NCBI GenBank assembly: GCA_030145325.1
Contig: JAQYVW010000015.1
Span: 1 to 55,483, forward strand
Direction of reading: 5' to 3'
Source: Desulfurivibrionaceae bacterium
GTDB lineage: Bacteria; Desulfobacterota; Desulfobulbia; Desulfobulbales; UBA5123
DNA length: 55,483 bases
Below are positions 36,541 to 46,243 of the stretch, one piece after another; position 1 is the stretch's first letter, and the number at the start of each line of letters is the position of its first letter. Both the position numbers and the translations under genes were made by a program. The notes under the pieces were generated by a model. That model saw nothing but the letters and a program-made list of their open reading frames with translations. It did not search any database and was not told the DNA's origin.

Positions 36541-38412
36541 TTAACGTTGGCGCTGACGTTGCTTTTGCTGCAACTGCATGGCCAAGGTCATTTCCCGCTG
36601 CGCCTCTGCCCTCATCCCCTGACTGCCATAGGCAATGCCAAGATTATAATGACTCTCCGCATGCTCAGGATCAATGGCCAATGAACGTTGAAAAAGGTTA
36701 ATCGCCTGGTCAATCCGTCCAAGACTAAAACAACTCACCCCCCAATTATTAAACAGATCAACGGACTGATCCCCCCTAACGTTAGCCGCCACATACATGG
36801 CAACAGCCTTCCCGGACTGACCGCTATGCTCAAAACAAATACCCTTGGTTACCATGGCCATGGTGTTGTCTGGATCAACCTTGAGCGCCAGTTCGGCCTT
36901 CGCAAATGATTCTCGCCAGCGCCCGGTCTTCCAATAGATCGTTCCCAGCGAAGCCAAGGCCTTAGCTCTATTTAGCGCCGCGTAACTACCAGGCCTACTG
37001 GTCCCATTTCTCTGCCTCCCCACCTCCAAACCCTGCAAAAGCAACAACTCCGCCTTTTTATATTGACCATCATTCAAAAATACCTGACTCAAATTATGAT
37101 ATCCCCGGGTTAGTCGCGGCGACTTGGCAACCACATCCTCCCAGAAAACCCGTTCATTCACCCAATCCTTATTCCGTTGCCAAGTAAAAAAAACCGAGGC
37201 AACCACCAAAACAACGATAAGCAAACGACGTAAAACCAACCGCTGGCTCGAAAAACGATACCCGGCAGCAACAACGGCGAGAAAGAGAACGGTGGAGGGG
37301 AGATAGAGGCGATGCTCAAAAATCAACTCCAAGGGAACAACGGTTGATTCGATGAGCAGATTACCGAAAAACCAAAAAATGGCGAAGGACGCCAACCGGT
37401 CACGGCGAAAAAGGTACGCCGCCAGAACAACTACCGCCAACAGAGAAAACAGGGCCAAAGCGGTCTGCGGAGGAGAAAATAAACTCCGGGAAAGAACAAT
37501 ATCATGGCAGAGATTTAGCCGCGATGGCAACGGGACGACCAGCAAACTTAAGTAAAAGAACAACACTCGGGATTCAGTAAGAAGCCGCTCGCCAAGGGTA
37601 AATTCTCTCACCCGGTAGCCAGCAAGAAGGGATGCAAATAGATCCCAGCCAAAATAAGCAACCGCAAACAACAAAACAATACTCACCGCCATGCCCACGG
37701 CTAAAACCTTCTTTTGCCAATTACATTTAAAGGACGACTCAGATAGCAAAAAAATCTCGTACCCCACAATCATAACCGGCAACATCACCGCATTTTCTTT
37801 ACTAATTACCGCTAAGCCCCAACAGCATAGAGAAGCGGCAAAGAAATACACACGACGGCGGCTCTTCGCCCGCAACCGCCCCTGAACATAGAGCAACACC
37901 GAGGCAAGAAAAAACAAAGCGGACAAACTGGTCATCCGCTGGACAATATAGGTTACAGCATTAATCTGCACCGGGTGAAGAGCCCAGAGAATGGTGGCAA
38001 CAAGGGCAATTTCACGGGCCCGAAGATAGCGATTATTGAAGATGGGCAACGTCAGGGTAGTAACCGCGAGGATAAAAAAAACGCAAGAGACAGCAAGATG
38101 AATTGCCAAATTAACGAGATGGAAACCCCACACCTCACCATGGTCGGCAAAATAATAATTGAAAGCAAAAGAGATATTAGGGAGCCAACGATTTGACGAA
38201 GGCGAACTGGTGGCGGCGGTTAATAAATTTTCTGGGGTGATTTTATCAATATGTAACGACTGATTACTAACGAGATTAGAAAGATCATCAAAAAGGAATG
38301 GCACCTGCAGAGTATTGCTGTAAGCGACAGCCATTAATACCGCAATCAGCAATACGGGTAATATCACTCGCGGCACAAAACCGCTTCTTTCAAGAAACCC
38401 ACCGCTCTGCAT
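36541..38412 (-). CDS. TMTC/PMT-like membrane glycosyltransferase with C-terminal TPRs
   Basis: This 623-residue membrane protein has about ten hydrophobic helices in the first 390 residues. A first periplasmic loop carries the acidic VPFLFDDLSNL motif typical of GT-C enzymes that use lipid-linked sugars, and SSNRWLPNISFAFNYYF follows. The C-terminal 200 residues are tetratricopeptide repeats (LALKVDPDNTMAMVTKGICF, LFNNWGVSCFSLGRIDQAI, LAIDPEHAESHYNLGIAYG). This matches the DUF1736/TMTC-type layout, suggesting transfer of a sugar to a protein or lipid in the periplasm. GGAAGGAT precedes the ATG. The extreme C-terminus is Gln/Arg-rich (MQLQQKQRQRQR). The neighbours do not reveal the acceptor. 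Confidence 0.85.
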   Translation of the reverse strand: MQSGGFLERSGFVPRVILPVLLIAVLMAVAYSNTLQVPFLFDDLSNLVSNQSLHIDKITPENLLTAATSSPSSNRWLPNISFAFNYYFADHGEVWGFHLVNLAIHLAVSCVFFILAVTTLTLPIFNNRYLRAREIALVATILWALHPVQINAVTYIVQRMTSLSALFFLASVLLYVQGRLRAKSRRRVYFFAASLCCWGLAVISKENAVMLPVMIVGYEIFLLSESSFKCNWQKKVLAVGMAVSIVLLFAVAYFGWDLFASLLAGYRVREFTLGERLLTESRVLFFYLSLLVVPLPSRLNLCHDIVLSRSLFSPPQTALALFSLLAVVVLAAYLFRRDRLASFAIFWFFGNLLIESTVVPLELIFEHRLYLPSTVLFLAVVAAGYRFSSQRLVLRRLLIVVLVVASVFFTWQRNKDWVNERVFWEDVVAKSPRLTRGYHNLSQVFLNDGQYKKAELLLLQGLEVGRQRNGTSRPGSYAALNRAKALASLGTIYWKTGRWRESFAKAELALKVDPDNTMAMVTKGICFEHSGQSGKAVAMYVAANVRGDQSVDLFNNWGVSCFSLGRIDQAINLFQRSLAIDPEHAESHYNLGIAYGSQGMRAEAQREMTLAMQLQQKQRQRQR

Positions 38413-38540
38413 ATCCTTCCCAAGAAAATCAGCTCATCAGATCTCGTTTGCCCATCCCGCCCGCCACCTCAAGGAAGACCCAAGTAAGTCGTCAGGACAG
38501 ATCCACCCACAACAACCAGACTTAGACCAAACCTCCGCCA

Positions 38541-38554
38541 GCCCCTGAAGGGGC
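38541..38554 (-). terminator. Small hairpin downstream of cobS
   Basis: GCCCCT and AGGGGC form a perfect 6-bp stem with a 2-base loop, 22 bases past the cobS stop. It lacks a T-run on the minus strand, so terminator function is uncertain. Confidence 0.35.
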
Positions 38555-38575
38555 AGAAACAAAGAGAAAAAACAT

Positions 38576-39367
38576 TCAAGTCGAGCCTAATACCACAAAA
38601 ACAACGCCCAGCCAGCCAGCGGCTTCGCCAAGTTCACAGGCGGCGCCAAGAACATCACCAGTGATCCCGCCCAGAGCCCGGTTACACTTAAAACGTAGCC
38701 ACACCGCAGGAAGTTGCGCACAGAGGATGCCGACATAAGCCGGCCGCGGCGCCAAAACCAGAAAGGGAAAAAGAAAGAACAACCCGACCACCAGGTGTCC
38801 AGCCCGCACCTGACCGACAAAGGCATGCCCGGTGCCGATCTCCCGTGGATACCGCGACCCAAAAGCAAGGGCAGCCATACTCCATCGTGCTGCCGTGGGC
38901 ACCACAATGATCCCGACCAAGGCCGGCAGGGTGAGGGAGAGATAACCGCAACTGGCGGGAAACAGCGCATTCTCAAGGATGGCGGCAAGAGCAGCAACCT
39001 TGAGCAACAAAAGCAAGACCAGACCGATGGCCCCGAAGGCGCCGGTGGCCGAATCCTTCATGATCTCCAGCCGCCGGGCCGGTTGGTGGCTGCCGCCAAG
39101 GCCGTCGCAGAGATCAGCCACCCCGTCCAAGTGCAATCCCCCGGTCAACCAGGCCGCCACTGCCACACTCAACACTGCTGCCAGCAGTGGCGTCCCGCCC
39201 ATCACCATTACCGCCCAAGCGGCTATGGCGACAACGCCACCAACCAACCAACCCACCAGCGGGAAAAACGTGGCGCTGCGAGCCAGAAAAGTACCCGGCA
39301 GATCCGCAGGGATCGGCACCGGTATCCGGGTCAAAAAGGCAAAGGCAATCCGCAGTGCGTTCCACAT
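38576..39367 (-). CDS. cobS: Adenosylcobinamide-GDP ribazoletransferase CobS
   Basis: This 263-residue integral membrane protein has the family motifs FLTRIPVP near the N-terminus and GGLHLDGVADLCDGLGG, whose aspartates bind metal, followed by DSATGAFG. It joins adenosylcobinamide-GDP to alpha-ribazole phosphate, completing the nucleotide loop of cobalamin-type cofactors. It is the last gene of the minus-strand run, 60 bases after cobT. GGTGA precedes the ATG. No cobU or cobC gene is in the window, so they must lie elsewhere. Confidence 0.95.
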   Translation of the reverse strand: MWNALRIAFAFLTRIPVPIPADLPGTFLARSATFFPLVGWLVGGVVAIAAWAVMVMGGTPLLAAVLSVAVAAWLTGGLHLDGVADLCDGLGGSHQPARRLEIMKDSATGAFGAIGLVLLLLLKVAALAAILENALFPASCGYLSLTLPALVGIIVVPTAARWSMAALAFGSRYPREIGTGHAFVGQVRAGHLVVGLFFLFPFLVLAPRPAYVGILCAQLPAVWLRFKCNRALGGITGDVLGAACELGEAAGWLGVVFVVLGST

Positions 39368-39427
39368 CCGTTATTCACCATCGAGTACAACAGATCAATT
39401 TTTTTCAGAGCAACAACCGAGCAAAAC

Positions 39428-40489
39428 TCACTCCGATTCGCTGACCCCGGCCTCGCCAAAAGTGGCCATCTCATTCATGATCTTGAGCCCCGCTTCCACC
39501 AAACCCATGGACAACGCGGCGCCAGTGCCCTCGCCCAAGCGCAGGCCAAGATGCAATAAGGGCTCGAGCCCCATGGATTCAAAAAAGATCCGGTGCCCTT
39601 GTTCAGCCGACATATGGCTAAAGAAACAGTAATCCTTGATCTTGTCGTTGAGGCGGATAGCCACCAGGGCCGCAGCGGTGGAAATAAAACCATCAACCAC
39701 CACCGGGATCCGGCACCGAGCCGCTTCAATGATCGCCCCACAGATGGCGGCGATTTCAAAACCACCCACCGCTGCCAGTGCTTCCAAAGGCGAACCGAGA
39801 CGATCGCTGTTAACCGCCAGTGCTTTTTCGATCACCCTAATCTTGTTCTGTAAAGCCGCATCATTGATGCCGGTACCACGACCAGTAACCTCTTCCACCT
39901 TGGCGGGCAGCAAGGCGGCAAAGAGAGCCGCAGAGGGAGTAGTGTTACCGATCCCCATGTCACCAGTGCCGATGATCTCAGCGCCATCGGCGATGGCATC
40001 GCGGGCGACCTCCATGCCGGCCTTGATCGCCGCCAACGCTTCTGTCACTGCCATGGCCGGACCTTTGGCCATATTATCAGTGCCCCGGCGAACATTTTTG
40101 ACGATCAGACCTTCGCCATTAACCTCCGAGGCAACTCCCACATCAATCACCCTTACCTCAGCGCCGACATGCTTGGCAAGCACGTTAACCCCGGCCCCAC
40201 CGGCAAGAAAATTCAAGACCATCTGCGGCGTCACCTCCTGCGGGAAGGCGCTCACCCCCTCCGCCACCACCCCGTGATCTCCGGCAAAGGTAAGGATCGT
40301 CTTCCGATCTACCTTGGCGGCCAGATCCTTCTTGATCGCACAGGTACGGGCTGCCAACCACTCTAACTTGCCCAAACTGCCCTGGGGTTTGGTAAGATTA
40401 TCCAGTCGCGCCTGCGCCTTAACTTCTACTTCAGCGTCAATGGAAAGGATCTCGGCAACAATTTGTTGTAAATCTTCAACGCTGTTCAT
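39428..40489 (-). CDS. cobT: Nicotinate-nucleotide:dimethylbenzimidazole phosphoribosyltransferase CobT
   Basis: This 353-residue protein matches CobT throughout: LTKPQGSLGKLEWLA, FAGDHGVVAEGVSAFPQEV, FLAGGAGVNVLAKH, GDMGIGNTTPSAAL and the C-terminal RLGEGTGAALSM with the catalytic glutamate region. It activates a lower-ligand base to its alpha-ribazole phosphate for loading onto cobinamide. AGGAG precedes the ATG. It lies 9 bases after cbiR, so ligand activation and corrinoid remodelling are co-expressed. Confidence 0.97.
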   Translation of the reverse strand: MNSVEDLQQIVAEILSIDAEVEVKAQARLDNLTKPQGSLGKLEWLAARTCAIKKDLAAKVDRKTILTFAGDHGVVAEGVSAFPQEVTPQMVLNFLAGGAGVNVLAKHVGAEVRVIDVGVASEVNGEGLIVKNVRRGTDNMAKGPAMAVTEALAAIKAGMEVARDAIADGAEIIGTGDMGIGNTTPSAALFAALLPAKVEEVTGRGTGINDAALQNKIRVIEKALAVNSDRLGSPLEALAAVGGFEIAAICGAIIEAARCRIPVVVDGFISTAAALVAIRLNDKIKDYCFFSHMSAEQGHRIFFESMGLEPLLHLGLRLGEGTGAALSMGLVEAGLKIMNEMATFGEAGVSESE

Positions 40490-40498
40490 GGTTCACTC

Positions 40499-41299
40499 CT
40501 AAGAATAATCGTCCCACCGCGAAGAAAGCTCCCGCAAGGACGTTTGTAATTTAGCAAATTCATACATTTCAAGGGTTACCACCCCGGAAAAACCACTCCG
40601 GGCCATGGCACTCCCCAAAACACCACTAACCACAGCCTGCTCTTTTACCACAGCCTGGTGATCCTTGCCAGCAATGACCCCGTGATAATGGATATGGCGG
40701 GCACGAGGCAAATAACTTTCCAGCCCGGCCTGCCACCCATGATTATAACGAAGCAAATGACCCACATCCAGACAGAGCGAAAAACCATGCTCGCCTAGCA
40801 ACCCTTCTACTTTGGCAAAGGAATAATCGATATTTTCGATACAGATCCGCTTTTTCTCACTGCCCAGCCGTGCCGCCAGGGATGCCAGAGACCAATTAAT
40901 ATTGGCCAACCACTCCTCCTCGGCAAGATCGGGTTCTCGGGGCAAATGCAGATCAAAAGAAGTAACCTCTAGTGGCGCCAACTCAGCAAGTAAACGGCTA
41001 ATCTCGTCTATCCCAGCCTGCCGCTCATCCCGCTCCGCAGCCCCCAAACGTATATCGCCAGGCAGATGCGCGGTATACGAGAGACCACTTTCCTCGGCAA
41101 CATCTTTTAAGGCGGCGATATCCACAGGGTGAGGCAAGCCCGCCTTGGCGCGGCTTTCAAAAAAGAGAAGCTGCACGTCATCAACCAGCCCAGCCAACAA
41201 CCGGACATTGGCAAGCAGGTCAGCCGGTATCACAAAAGAGGTGGCCCCCAGCCGCCACGGATACTTCTGCTGCCGATAGTCAGGAGGCATAGCCATCAC
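40499..41299 (-). CDS. cbiR: Cobamide-remodelling phosphodiesterase CbiR (sugar isomerase/AP-endonuclease fold)
   Basis: This 266-residue TIM-barrel protein belongs to the xylose isomerase-like/AP endonuclease 2 fold, with WRLGATSFVIPADLLANVRLLA, FFESR, AHLPGDIRLG, SFDLHLP, ICIENIDYSF, LCLDVGHLLRY and RHIHYHGVIAGKDH. CbiR is the enzyme, first described in Akkermansia, that hydrolyses cobamides so that the lower ligand can be replaced. The N-terminal pattern and the location 9 bases before cobT, with cobS next, support that assignment. A generic sugar phosphate isomerase is the alternative. Its ATG overlaps the upstream MBL stop as ATGA. Confidence 0.8.
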   Translation of the reverse strand: MMAMPPDYRQQKYPWRLGATSFVIPADLLANVRLLAGLVDDVQLLFFESRAKAGLPHPVDIAALKDVAEESGLSYTAHLPGDIRLGAAERDERQAGIDEISRLLAELAPLEVTSFDLHLPREPDLAEEEWLANINWSLASLAARLGSEKKRICIENIDYSFAKVEGLLGEHGFSLCLDVGHLLRYNHGWQAGLESYLPRARHIHYHGVIAGKDHQAVVKEQAVVSGVLGSAMARSGFSGVVTLEMYEFAKLQTSLRELSSRWDDYS

Positions 41300-42096
41300 C
41301 GTTCTCCCCCCGCCAACGAAACCACCGTCCCCACCTGTTCCTGAGAGGCCAGCGAGATAAGGGGCAGGTGCTCCCCCTGCCCATTAGCAGCCCCAGGCAT
41401 CACTGCCAACATCGCAGCCCAAACTAGATCTGGATGGTTATTGGTTTCACTGATATGGGCCAGCACCACATGATGCAACAGTTCATGCCGGAGGCTATCA
41501 ATAAAATCCGCCGCCTCATGATTGGGCAAATGGCCAATATTGGAACGAACCCGTTGCTTAAGATATTCTGGATAGGGGCCGGTTTTAAGCATCAGCGGAT
41601 CGTGATTACTCTCAAGAATCAAACCATGGCAACCGGCCAGGCGATGCCGCATCAGATGGGAAACCTTGCCAGTATCAGTACAATATCCAAGTGAACATTT
41701 GCCATCATCAAGGCAAAAGCCCACCGGTTCGGCGGCATCATGAGAGATACTAAAGGGATGAATGGCAAGATCCTGAAACGAAAAGGTCTCACCGGTAACA
41801 ACAGGCTGCCAGCGGGCAAGTTTTTGCAGGGTTTTACCACCGGCGGCCAAGGTAAGTTCATTGACCAAAACCGGCAGTTGAAAACGACGCGAGAGGACGC
41901 CCACCCCGCAGATATGATCGTGATGTTCGTGGGTGACGATGATTGCAGACAGAGAGGCAGGATCGACCTGGATAGCAGCAAGCCGCCGCTCTATCTCTTT
42001 ACCGGAGAGACCGGCATCGATGAGAATCCGGGTTGCACCCGATTCAACATAGGTGGAATTACCCTTGCTGCCGCTTGCCAGAACACAGAAACGCAT
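41296..42096 (-). CDS. Metallo-beta-lactamase-fold hydrolase (YycJ/WalJ-like)
   Basis: This 266-residue protein opens MRFCVLASGSKGNSTYVESG, typical of the YycJ group, and carries the metal motif THEHHDH at 55-61 with a later SISHDAAEPVGF, TDTGKV and LAHISETNNHP. Such proteins bind two metal ions and include nucleases with roles in DNA repair. The substrate here is unknown. It lies between dut and cbiR, overlapping cbiR by 4 bases and 45 bases after dut, so it is part of the minus-strand run. Confidence 0.88.
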   Translation of the reverse strand: MRFCVLASGSKGNSTYVESGATRILIDAGLSGKEIERRLAAIQVDPASLSAIIVTHEHHDHICGVGVLSRRFQLPVLVNELTLAAGGKTLQKLARWQPVVTGETFSFQDLAIHPFSISHDAAEPVGFCLDDGKCSLGYCTDTGKVSHLMRHRLAGCHGLILESNHDPLMLKTGPYPEYLKQRVRSNIGHLPNHEAADFIDSLRHELLHHVVLAHISETNNHPDLVWAAMLAVMPGAANGQGEHLPLISLASQEQVGTVVSLAGGER

Positions 42097-42141
42097 GACA
42101 CTGCCGGGGGTCGTTTGCGGCCTTACGGGCCGGAGAGAATA

Positions 42142-42600
42142 TTAAAGGCCGGTATGCCCGAAACCGCCGTCATTGCGGGCGGTGACATCCAGTTCGGCGA
42201 CAACGCTGAGTTCAGCCCGCACCACCGGGGCCAAGACCAGTTGCGCGATGCGGTCACCACGCCTGATGGTAAAAGGTTCCTTGCCAAGATTGATCAAGCC
42301 CACCTTCACCTCGCCGCGATAATCGGCATCAATGGTGCCAGGGGCGTTGACCACCGTCACCCCGTGCTTGATAGCCAAACCGCTGCGGGGCCGCACCTGC
42401 ACCTCGTAACCAGGCGGAATGGCCATGGCCAAACCGGTGGACACCAAAACGATTTCACCCTTCGCCAAGAGCAAAGGGGCAGTGATGGCGGCGGCAACAT
42501 CCATACCAGCGGCTAGTTCGGAATGATAAGCGGGAAGAGGTAAATCGCTATCTCGCTCAGGATCAAGCCTTCGTATCTGTAAGGTTACGGATTTATTCAT
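42142..42600 (-). CDS. dut: Deoxyuridine 5'-triphosphate nucleotidohydrolase
   Basis: This 152-residue trimeric-type dUTPase has all five motifs: AGMDV (31-35), PRSGLA (71-76), [10 protein letters not shown] (88-97), RGDRIAQ (114-120) and [10 protein letters not shown] (142-151). In motif 5 His replaces the more common Ser, and Asn-Asp replaces Gly-x. It converts dUTP to dUMP, keeping uracil out of DNA. Its ATG overlaps the M16 peptidase stop as ATGA. Confidence 0.96.
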   Translation of the reverse strand: MNKSVTLQIRRLDPERDSDLPLPAYHSELAAGMDVAAAITAPLLLAKGEIVLVSTGLAMAIPPGYEVQVRPRSGLAIKHGVTVVNAPGTIDADYRGEVKVGLINLGKEPFTIRRGDRIAQLVLAPVVRAELSVVAELDVTARNDGGFGHTGL

Positions 42601-43859
42601 TGGTCAAGAAATCGCCAGTCTATTTGATCATCATCCAGAGAACCAATGGCAGCCCCAGCCAAAGGTCGGGAAAGGAGCTGCTTACCCAACGCCCGGACAT
42701 CATCACCGGTAATTTGCGCAAAGGCCTGCGCCACTTCGTCTAAGGAAACAAAACGTCCAAAACAAAATTCATTACGCGCTAGTCTGGTCATCCGCGCATC
42801 CATATTGTCGGCAGAGAGATAGAGCCCGGCCCGCACATATTCCTTGGCATTAACCAGTTCTTCATCAGCGACAAGTTCCTCACCAAAACGGCGCACCTCA
42901 CGCCCCACCAGTTCCAGAACCTGATTAGCGGAACCAGGCTCAATCCCCATGGAGACGGAGAGATAGCCGGAATCGCTGTAGCCGGAGACATCAGAGTTAA
43001 TGGAATAGGCCAACCCCCGTTTTTCGCGAATCTCCTGAAAGAGCCGCGAACTCATGTTGCCGCCCAACAGCACATTAAGGAGATATAACCCATACCGATC
43101 CGGCGAGGTCAAGGGCAGACCGTAGGTGCCAAGAACCAGATGCAACTGCTCAAGAGGTTTCGTATACACCTTGCGGCACACCGGCTGCGCGGTGGGCTGT
43201 TGGCGAGGCGGAGGGGAAGCTTCCGCCCCTAACGTCGTCTTGGCAAAAAACTGCTGCCAGAGATCCACAAAGCGGTCATGATCAATATTGCCGGCCGCCG
43301 CAATGACAATCTTGCCCGGCGCATAGACTTGCTGGACATAATGGTGAAGTTTAGCCGAATCCATGGCTGCCACCACCTCACGGATCCCCAGCACCGGAAA
43401 ACCCAAGGGATGACCACCCCAGAGATCGGCAACAAAGAGATCGTGCAGTTGCTCGTCCGGGGTATCTTCCACCATGGCAAATTCCTGCAAGATTACCTGC
43501 CGCTCCCGCTCCACCTCATCCTCACTGAAAAGGGAATGAAGAAAGAGATCGCCAAACAGCTCCACCAGTTGCGGGAGATGGCTATCGAGGACGGTGGCGT
43601 AAAAACAGGTATTTTCGCGGCTGGTATAGGCGTTGGCGGTGCCGCCAAGGATGTCCAGCTCTTGCGCGATCTGCTGAGCGGATCGTTTAGCGGTACCCTT
43701 AAAAAACATGTGCTCCACAAAATGGGCACAACCATTATTCAGGTTATGCTCATCCCGGGAGCCCACGTCTACCCAGATCCCAACCGCGGCGGTGCGGCAA
43801 TGTGCTACCTTTTCGGTAACAATGCGCACGCCGTTGTCGAGAACTGTTTTATTATGCAT
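42597..43859 (-). CDS. M16 family zinc peptidase (processing peptidase-like)
   Basis: This 420-residue protein has the inverted zinc motif His46-x-x-Glu49-His50 ([11 protein letters not shown]), the SREN segment, [12 protein letters not shown], and the second-domain [22 protein letters not shown] substrate-binding region. It is close to the PqqL/MPP-beta-like single-domain M16B enzymes that often sit next to pnp and dut. The frame starts with a TTG at 43862; the ATG at 43859 is the likelier start. It begins 10 bases after the pnp stop and overlaps dut. Confidence 0.93.
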   Translation of the reverse strand: MHNKTVLDNGVRIVTEKVAHCRTAAVGIWVDVGSRDEHNLNNGCAHFVEHMFFKGTAKRSAQQIAQELDILGGTANAYTSRENTCFYATVLDSHLPQLVELFGDLFLHSLFSEDEVERERQVILQEFAMVEDTPDEQLHDLFVADLWGGHPLGFPVLGIREVVAAMDSAKLHHYVQQVYAPGKIVIAAAGNIDHDRFVDLWQQFFAKTTLGAEASPPPRQQPTAQPVCRKVYTKPLEQLHLVLGTYGLPLTSPDRYGLYLLNVLLGGNMSSRLFQEIREKRGLAYSINSDVSGYSDSGYLSVSMGIEPGSANQVLELVGREVRRFGEELVADEELVNAKEYVRAGLYLSADNMDARMTRLARNEFCFGRFVSLDEVAQAFAQITGDDVRALGKQLLSRPLAGAAIGSLDDDQIDWRFLDQ

Positions 43860-43869
43860 CAAGTCGGCG

Positions 43870-45963
43870 TTACTCAGAAGATTGCTCTTCGAGGGCAGCC
43901 TTACGGCTCAAACGAATCTTGCCGTTGTTGTCAACATTGAGCACCTTGACCATAACTTCCTCACCCTCTTTAAGGACGTCGGTAACCTTCTCAACCCGAC
44001 GATTCTCAAGCTCGGAGATATGAACCAGACCATCGGTGCCGGGCATGATCTCGACAAAAGCGCCGAAATCCATAATCTTACGGACGGTGCCCTTGTAGAT
44101 TTTACCGATCTCGGCTTCTTTGGTCAGCTCGTCAACCCTGGCAACAACCAGATCAGCTACTTCTCCGCTGGGAGCAAAGATCGTTACCTTGCCGGAATCC
44201 TCAACGTCGAGCTTAACGCCAAACTCAGCGGTAATGCTCTTGATCACCTTGCCGCCGGGACCAATGAGATCACGAATCTTGTCCGGATTAATCTGCAATT
44301 GGAAAAGTTTCGGCGCATGTTTAGGAACATCCGACCGGCCCTCAGTCAAGGTCTCGGCCATCTTGCCGAGGATATGGATACGACCGGCCTTGGCCTGAGC
44401 AAGAGCCTGCTCCATGATCTCACGGGAAACACCCTCGATCTTGATATCCATCTGCAAAGCGGTGATACCTTCGTCGGTACCAGTGACCTTGAAATCCATG
44501 TCGCCGAGATGGTCCTCGTCGCCAAGGATATCGGAAAGAACAACCACATCGTCGCCTTCCTTGATCAAGCCCATGGCGATCCCGGAAACAGGCTTGCGAA
44601 GCGGTACGCCTGCATCCATCAGAGCCAGAGAACCACCACAAACAGTGGCCATGGAAGAAGAACCGTTGGACTCCATGATCTCGGAAACCACCCGAATGGT
44701 GTAAGGGAAGCTGCCATCCTGAGGCAACATCGCCCGCAGAGAACGCTCAGCCAAAGCACCATGACCGATGTCACGACGGCTGGGGCCACGCAGAAAACGA
44801 CACTCGCCTACACAGTAAGGAGGGAAGTTGTAATGAAGCATGAAAGATTTAAAAGTATCGCCGTACAGAGAGTCAACCCGCTGCTCATCCTGGGTAGAAC
44901 CCAAGGTGGCGGTAACCATGGCCTGAGTCTCGCCACGGGTGAAGAGCGCCGAACCATGGGTCCGGGGCAGAGCCTTAACCTGGCTTGAGATGGGGCGAAT
45001 CTCATCAAAACGACGACCATCGATACGTTGTTTTTCCTTAACAATCCGGTCGCGCATCATGGTTTTCTTGAGACTACTGAGATAACCCTTGGCCTCGCTG
45101 GCAGAATCGGCATACTCGTCACCGAGTTGCGCTACCATCTGCTGCGCCAACTCACGGTAAGCGTCGGTACGCTCCATCTTGTCAACGGTGGTGATAACCT
45201 TCTGCATATCCTGACCGGCAATCTCGGCTACCTTGGCCTGCAGAGCTTCGTCTATCGTGGGTGCTTCCACCACCAGCTTGGTTTTACCAACAGCACCCCG
45301 CAGCTCATCCTGAATATCGAAGATCGGCTTCAAAGCGTCATGGCCGAAGTAAATAGCCTCAAGGATCTCTTTCTCAGAGAGTGAGTCAGTACCACCCTCA
45401 ACCATAACCACCGCGTTCCGGGTACCGGCAACCACCAGATCCAGACGAGAATCTTCCATCTGATCCTTGGTGGGGTTCAATACATATTCACCGTTGATAT
45501 AACCAACCCGAATGCCGGCGATGGGGCCGTTAAAAGGGATATCGGAAACGGTTAAGGCACAAGAAGCGCCAATCAAAGCCAGCATATCCGGCTCATTCTG
45601 CTGGTCGGCAGAAAAGACGGTGGCGATAACCTGGGTCTCGCACTGGTATCCTTTAGCAAACAGCGGCCGCAAGGGCCGATCGATGAAGCGGCAGGTAAGA
45701 ACCTCTTTTTCACTGGGACGTCCAATCTCACGACGGAAGAAACTTCCCGGAATCCGACCGGATGCGTACATCCGTTCCTGATACTCAACGGTAAGGGGCA
45801 GAAAATCGATATTTTCCTTGGGATCCTGCGCCCGGGTGGCGGTTACCAGAACCACGGTCTCACCATAGGTTACAAGAACTGAACCACCGGCCTGCTTGGC
45901 CAGTCGACCAGTTTCAACAGTAAGGGTACGCCCACCAACTTCAACTTCTACTTGCTTAAACAT
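43870..45963 (-). CDS. pnp: Polyribonucleotide nucleotidyltransferase (PNPase)
   Basis: This 697-residue protein has two RNase PH domains (RPLRPLFAKGYQCETQV and YNFPPYCVGECRFLRGPSRRDIGHG), a KH domain (LQINPDKIRDLIGPGGKVIKS) and an S1 domain (GKIYKGTVRKIMDFGAFVEIMPG). It degrades RNA phosphorolytically from the 3' end and is a degradosome component in many bacteria. AAGGAG precedes the ATG. It follows rpsO across a structured 280-base gap, the conserved rpsO-pnp order. Confidence 0.98.
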   Translation of the reverse strand: MFKQVEVEVGGRTLTVETGRLAKQAGGSVLVTYGETVVLVTATRAQDPKENIDFLPLTVEYQERMYASGRIPGSFFRREIGRPSEKEVLTCRFIDRPLRPLFAKGYQCETQVIATVFSADQQNEPDMLALIGASCALTVSDIPFNGPIAGIRVGYINGEYVLNPTKDQMEDSRLDLVVAGTRNAVVMVEGGTDSLSEKEILEAIYFGHDALKPIFDIQDELRGAVGKTKLVVEAPTIDEALQAKVAEIAGQDMQKVITTVDKMERTDAYRELAQQMVAQLGDEYADSASEAKGYLSSLKKTMMRDRIVKEKQRIDGRRFDEIRPISSQVKALPRTHGSALFTRGETQAMVTATLGSTQDEQRVDSLYGDTFKSFMLHYNFPPYCVGECRFLRGPSRRDIGHGALAERSLRAMLPQDGSFPYTIRVVSEIMESNGSSSMATVCGGSLALMDAGVPLRKPVSGIAMGLIKEGDDVVVLSDILGDEDHLGDMDFKVTGTDEGITALQMDIKIEGVSREIMEQALAQAKAGRIHILGKMAETLTEGRSDVPKHAPKLFQLQINPDKIRDLIGPGGKVIKSITAEFGVKLDVEDSGKVTIFAPSGEVADLVVARVDELTKEAEIGKIYKGTVRKIMDFGAFVEIMPGTDGLVHISELENRRVEKVTDVLKEGEEVMVKVLNVDNNGKIRLSRKAALEEQSSE

Positions 45964-46073
45964 TCATTCTCCTTCGGCTGCATCAACAGCCGGCGTCCGG
46001 TAGCGCGCCATCGCGACAAAACCGGTATTGGCCGGAAAACATCACAAACGACCCCTGCCGTTTGCCTTTCCAA

Positions 46074-46139
46074 GCCTCTCGGGTAACGGCAACTGCCGTC
46101 AACAACAAATTTCCCGGTCGCAAATCAGAATCCCGAGGG
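46074..46139 (-). other. Structured rpsO-pnp intergenic RNA region
   Basis: CTCTCGGG near 46076 can pair with CCCGAGGG near 46131, and inside it ACGGCA and TGCCGT around 46087-46100 form a small hairpin. In E. coli the pnp leader holds an RNase III-processed stem used for autocontrol. A similar role here is inferred from position only. Confidence 0.35.
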
Positions 46140-46164
46140 ATCCCTTAACTTGGCCGGGAAACGA

Positions 46165-46209
46165 CAAAACCGCCTCCCATCCCTATTAAAAAAATGGGGA
46201 CGAAGGCGG
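46165..46209 (-). terminator. Terminator-like hairpin after rpsO
   Basis: On the minus strand CCGCCT-CCCCAT and AT-GGGATGGGAGGCGG pair imperfectly around an AT-rich loop, followed by TTTTG. It lies 35 bases past the rpsO stop and may terminate partially, leaving read-through into pnp. Confidence 0.5.
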
Positions 46210-46243
46210 GAATTACGACGATCGAGAGAAAACTATCGAATCG

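Noticed and set aside
39636-40277. Long plus-strand open frames opposite cobT, and similar ones opposite pnp, infB and dut
   Set aside because: They are antisense shadows of genes with clear family identity and show no domain of their own.
41300-43870. Cobalamin riboswitch for the cob genes
   Set aside because: The genes upstream of cbiR overlap or are closely spaced, so there is no room for a riboswitch.
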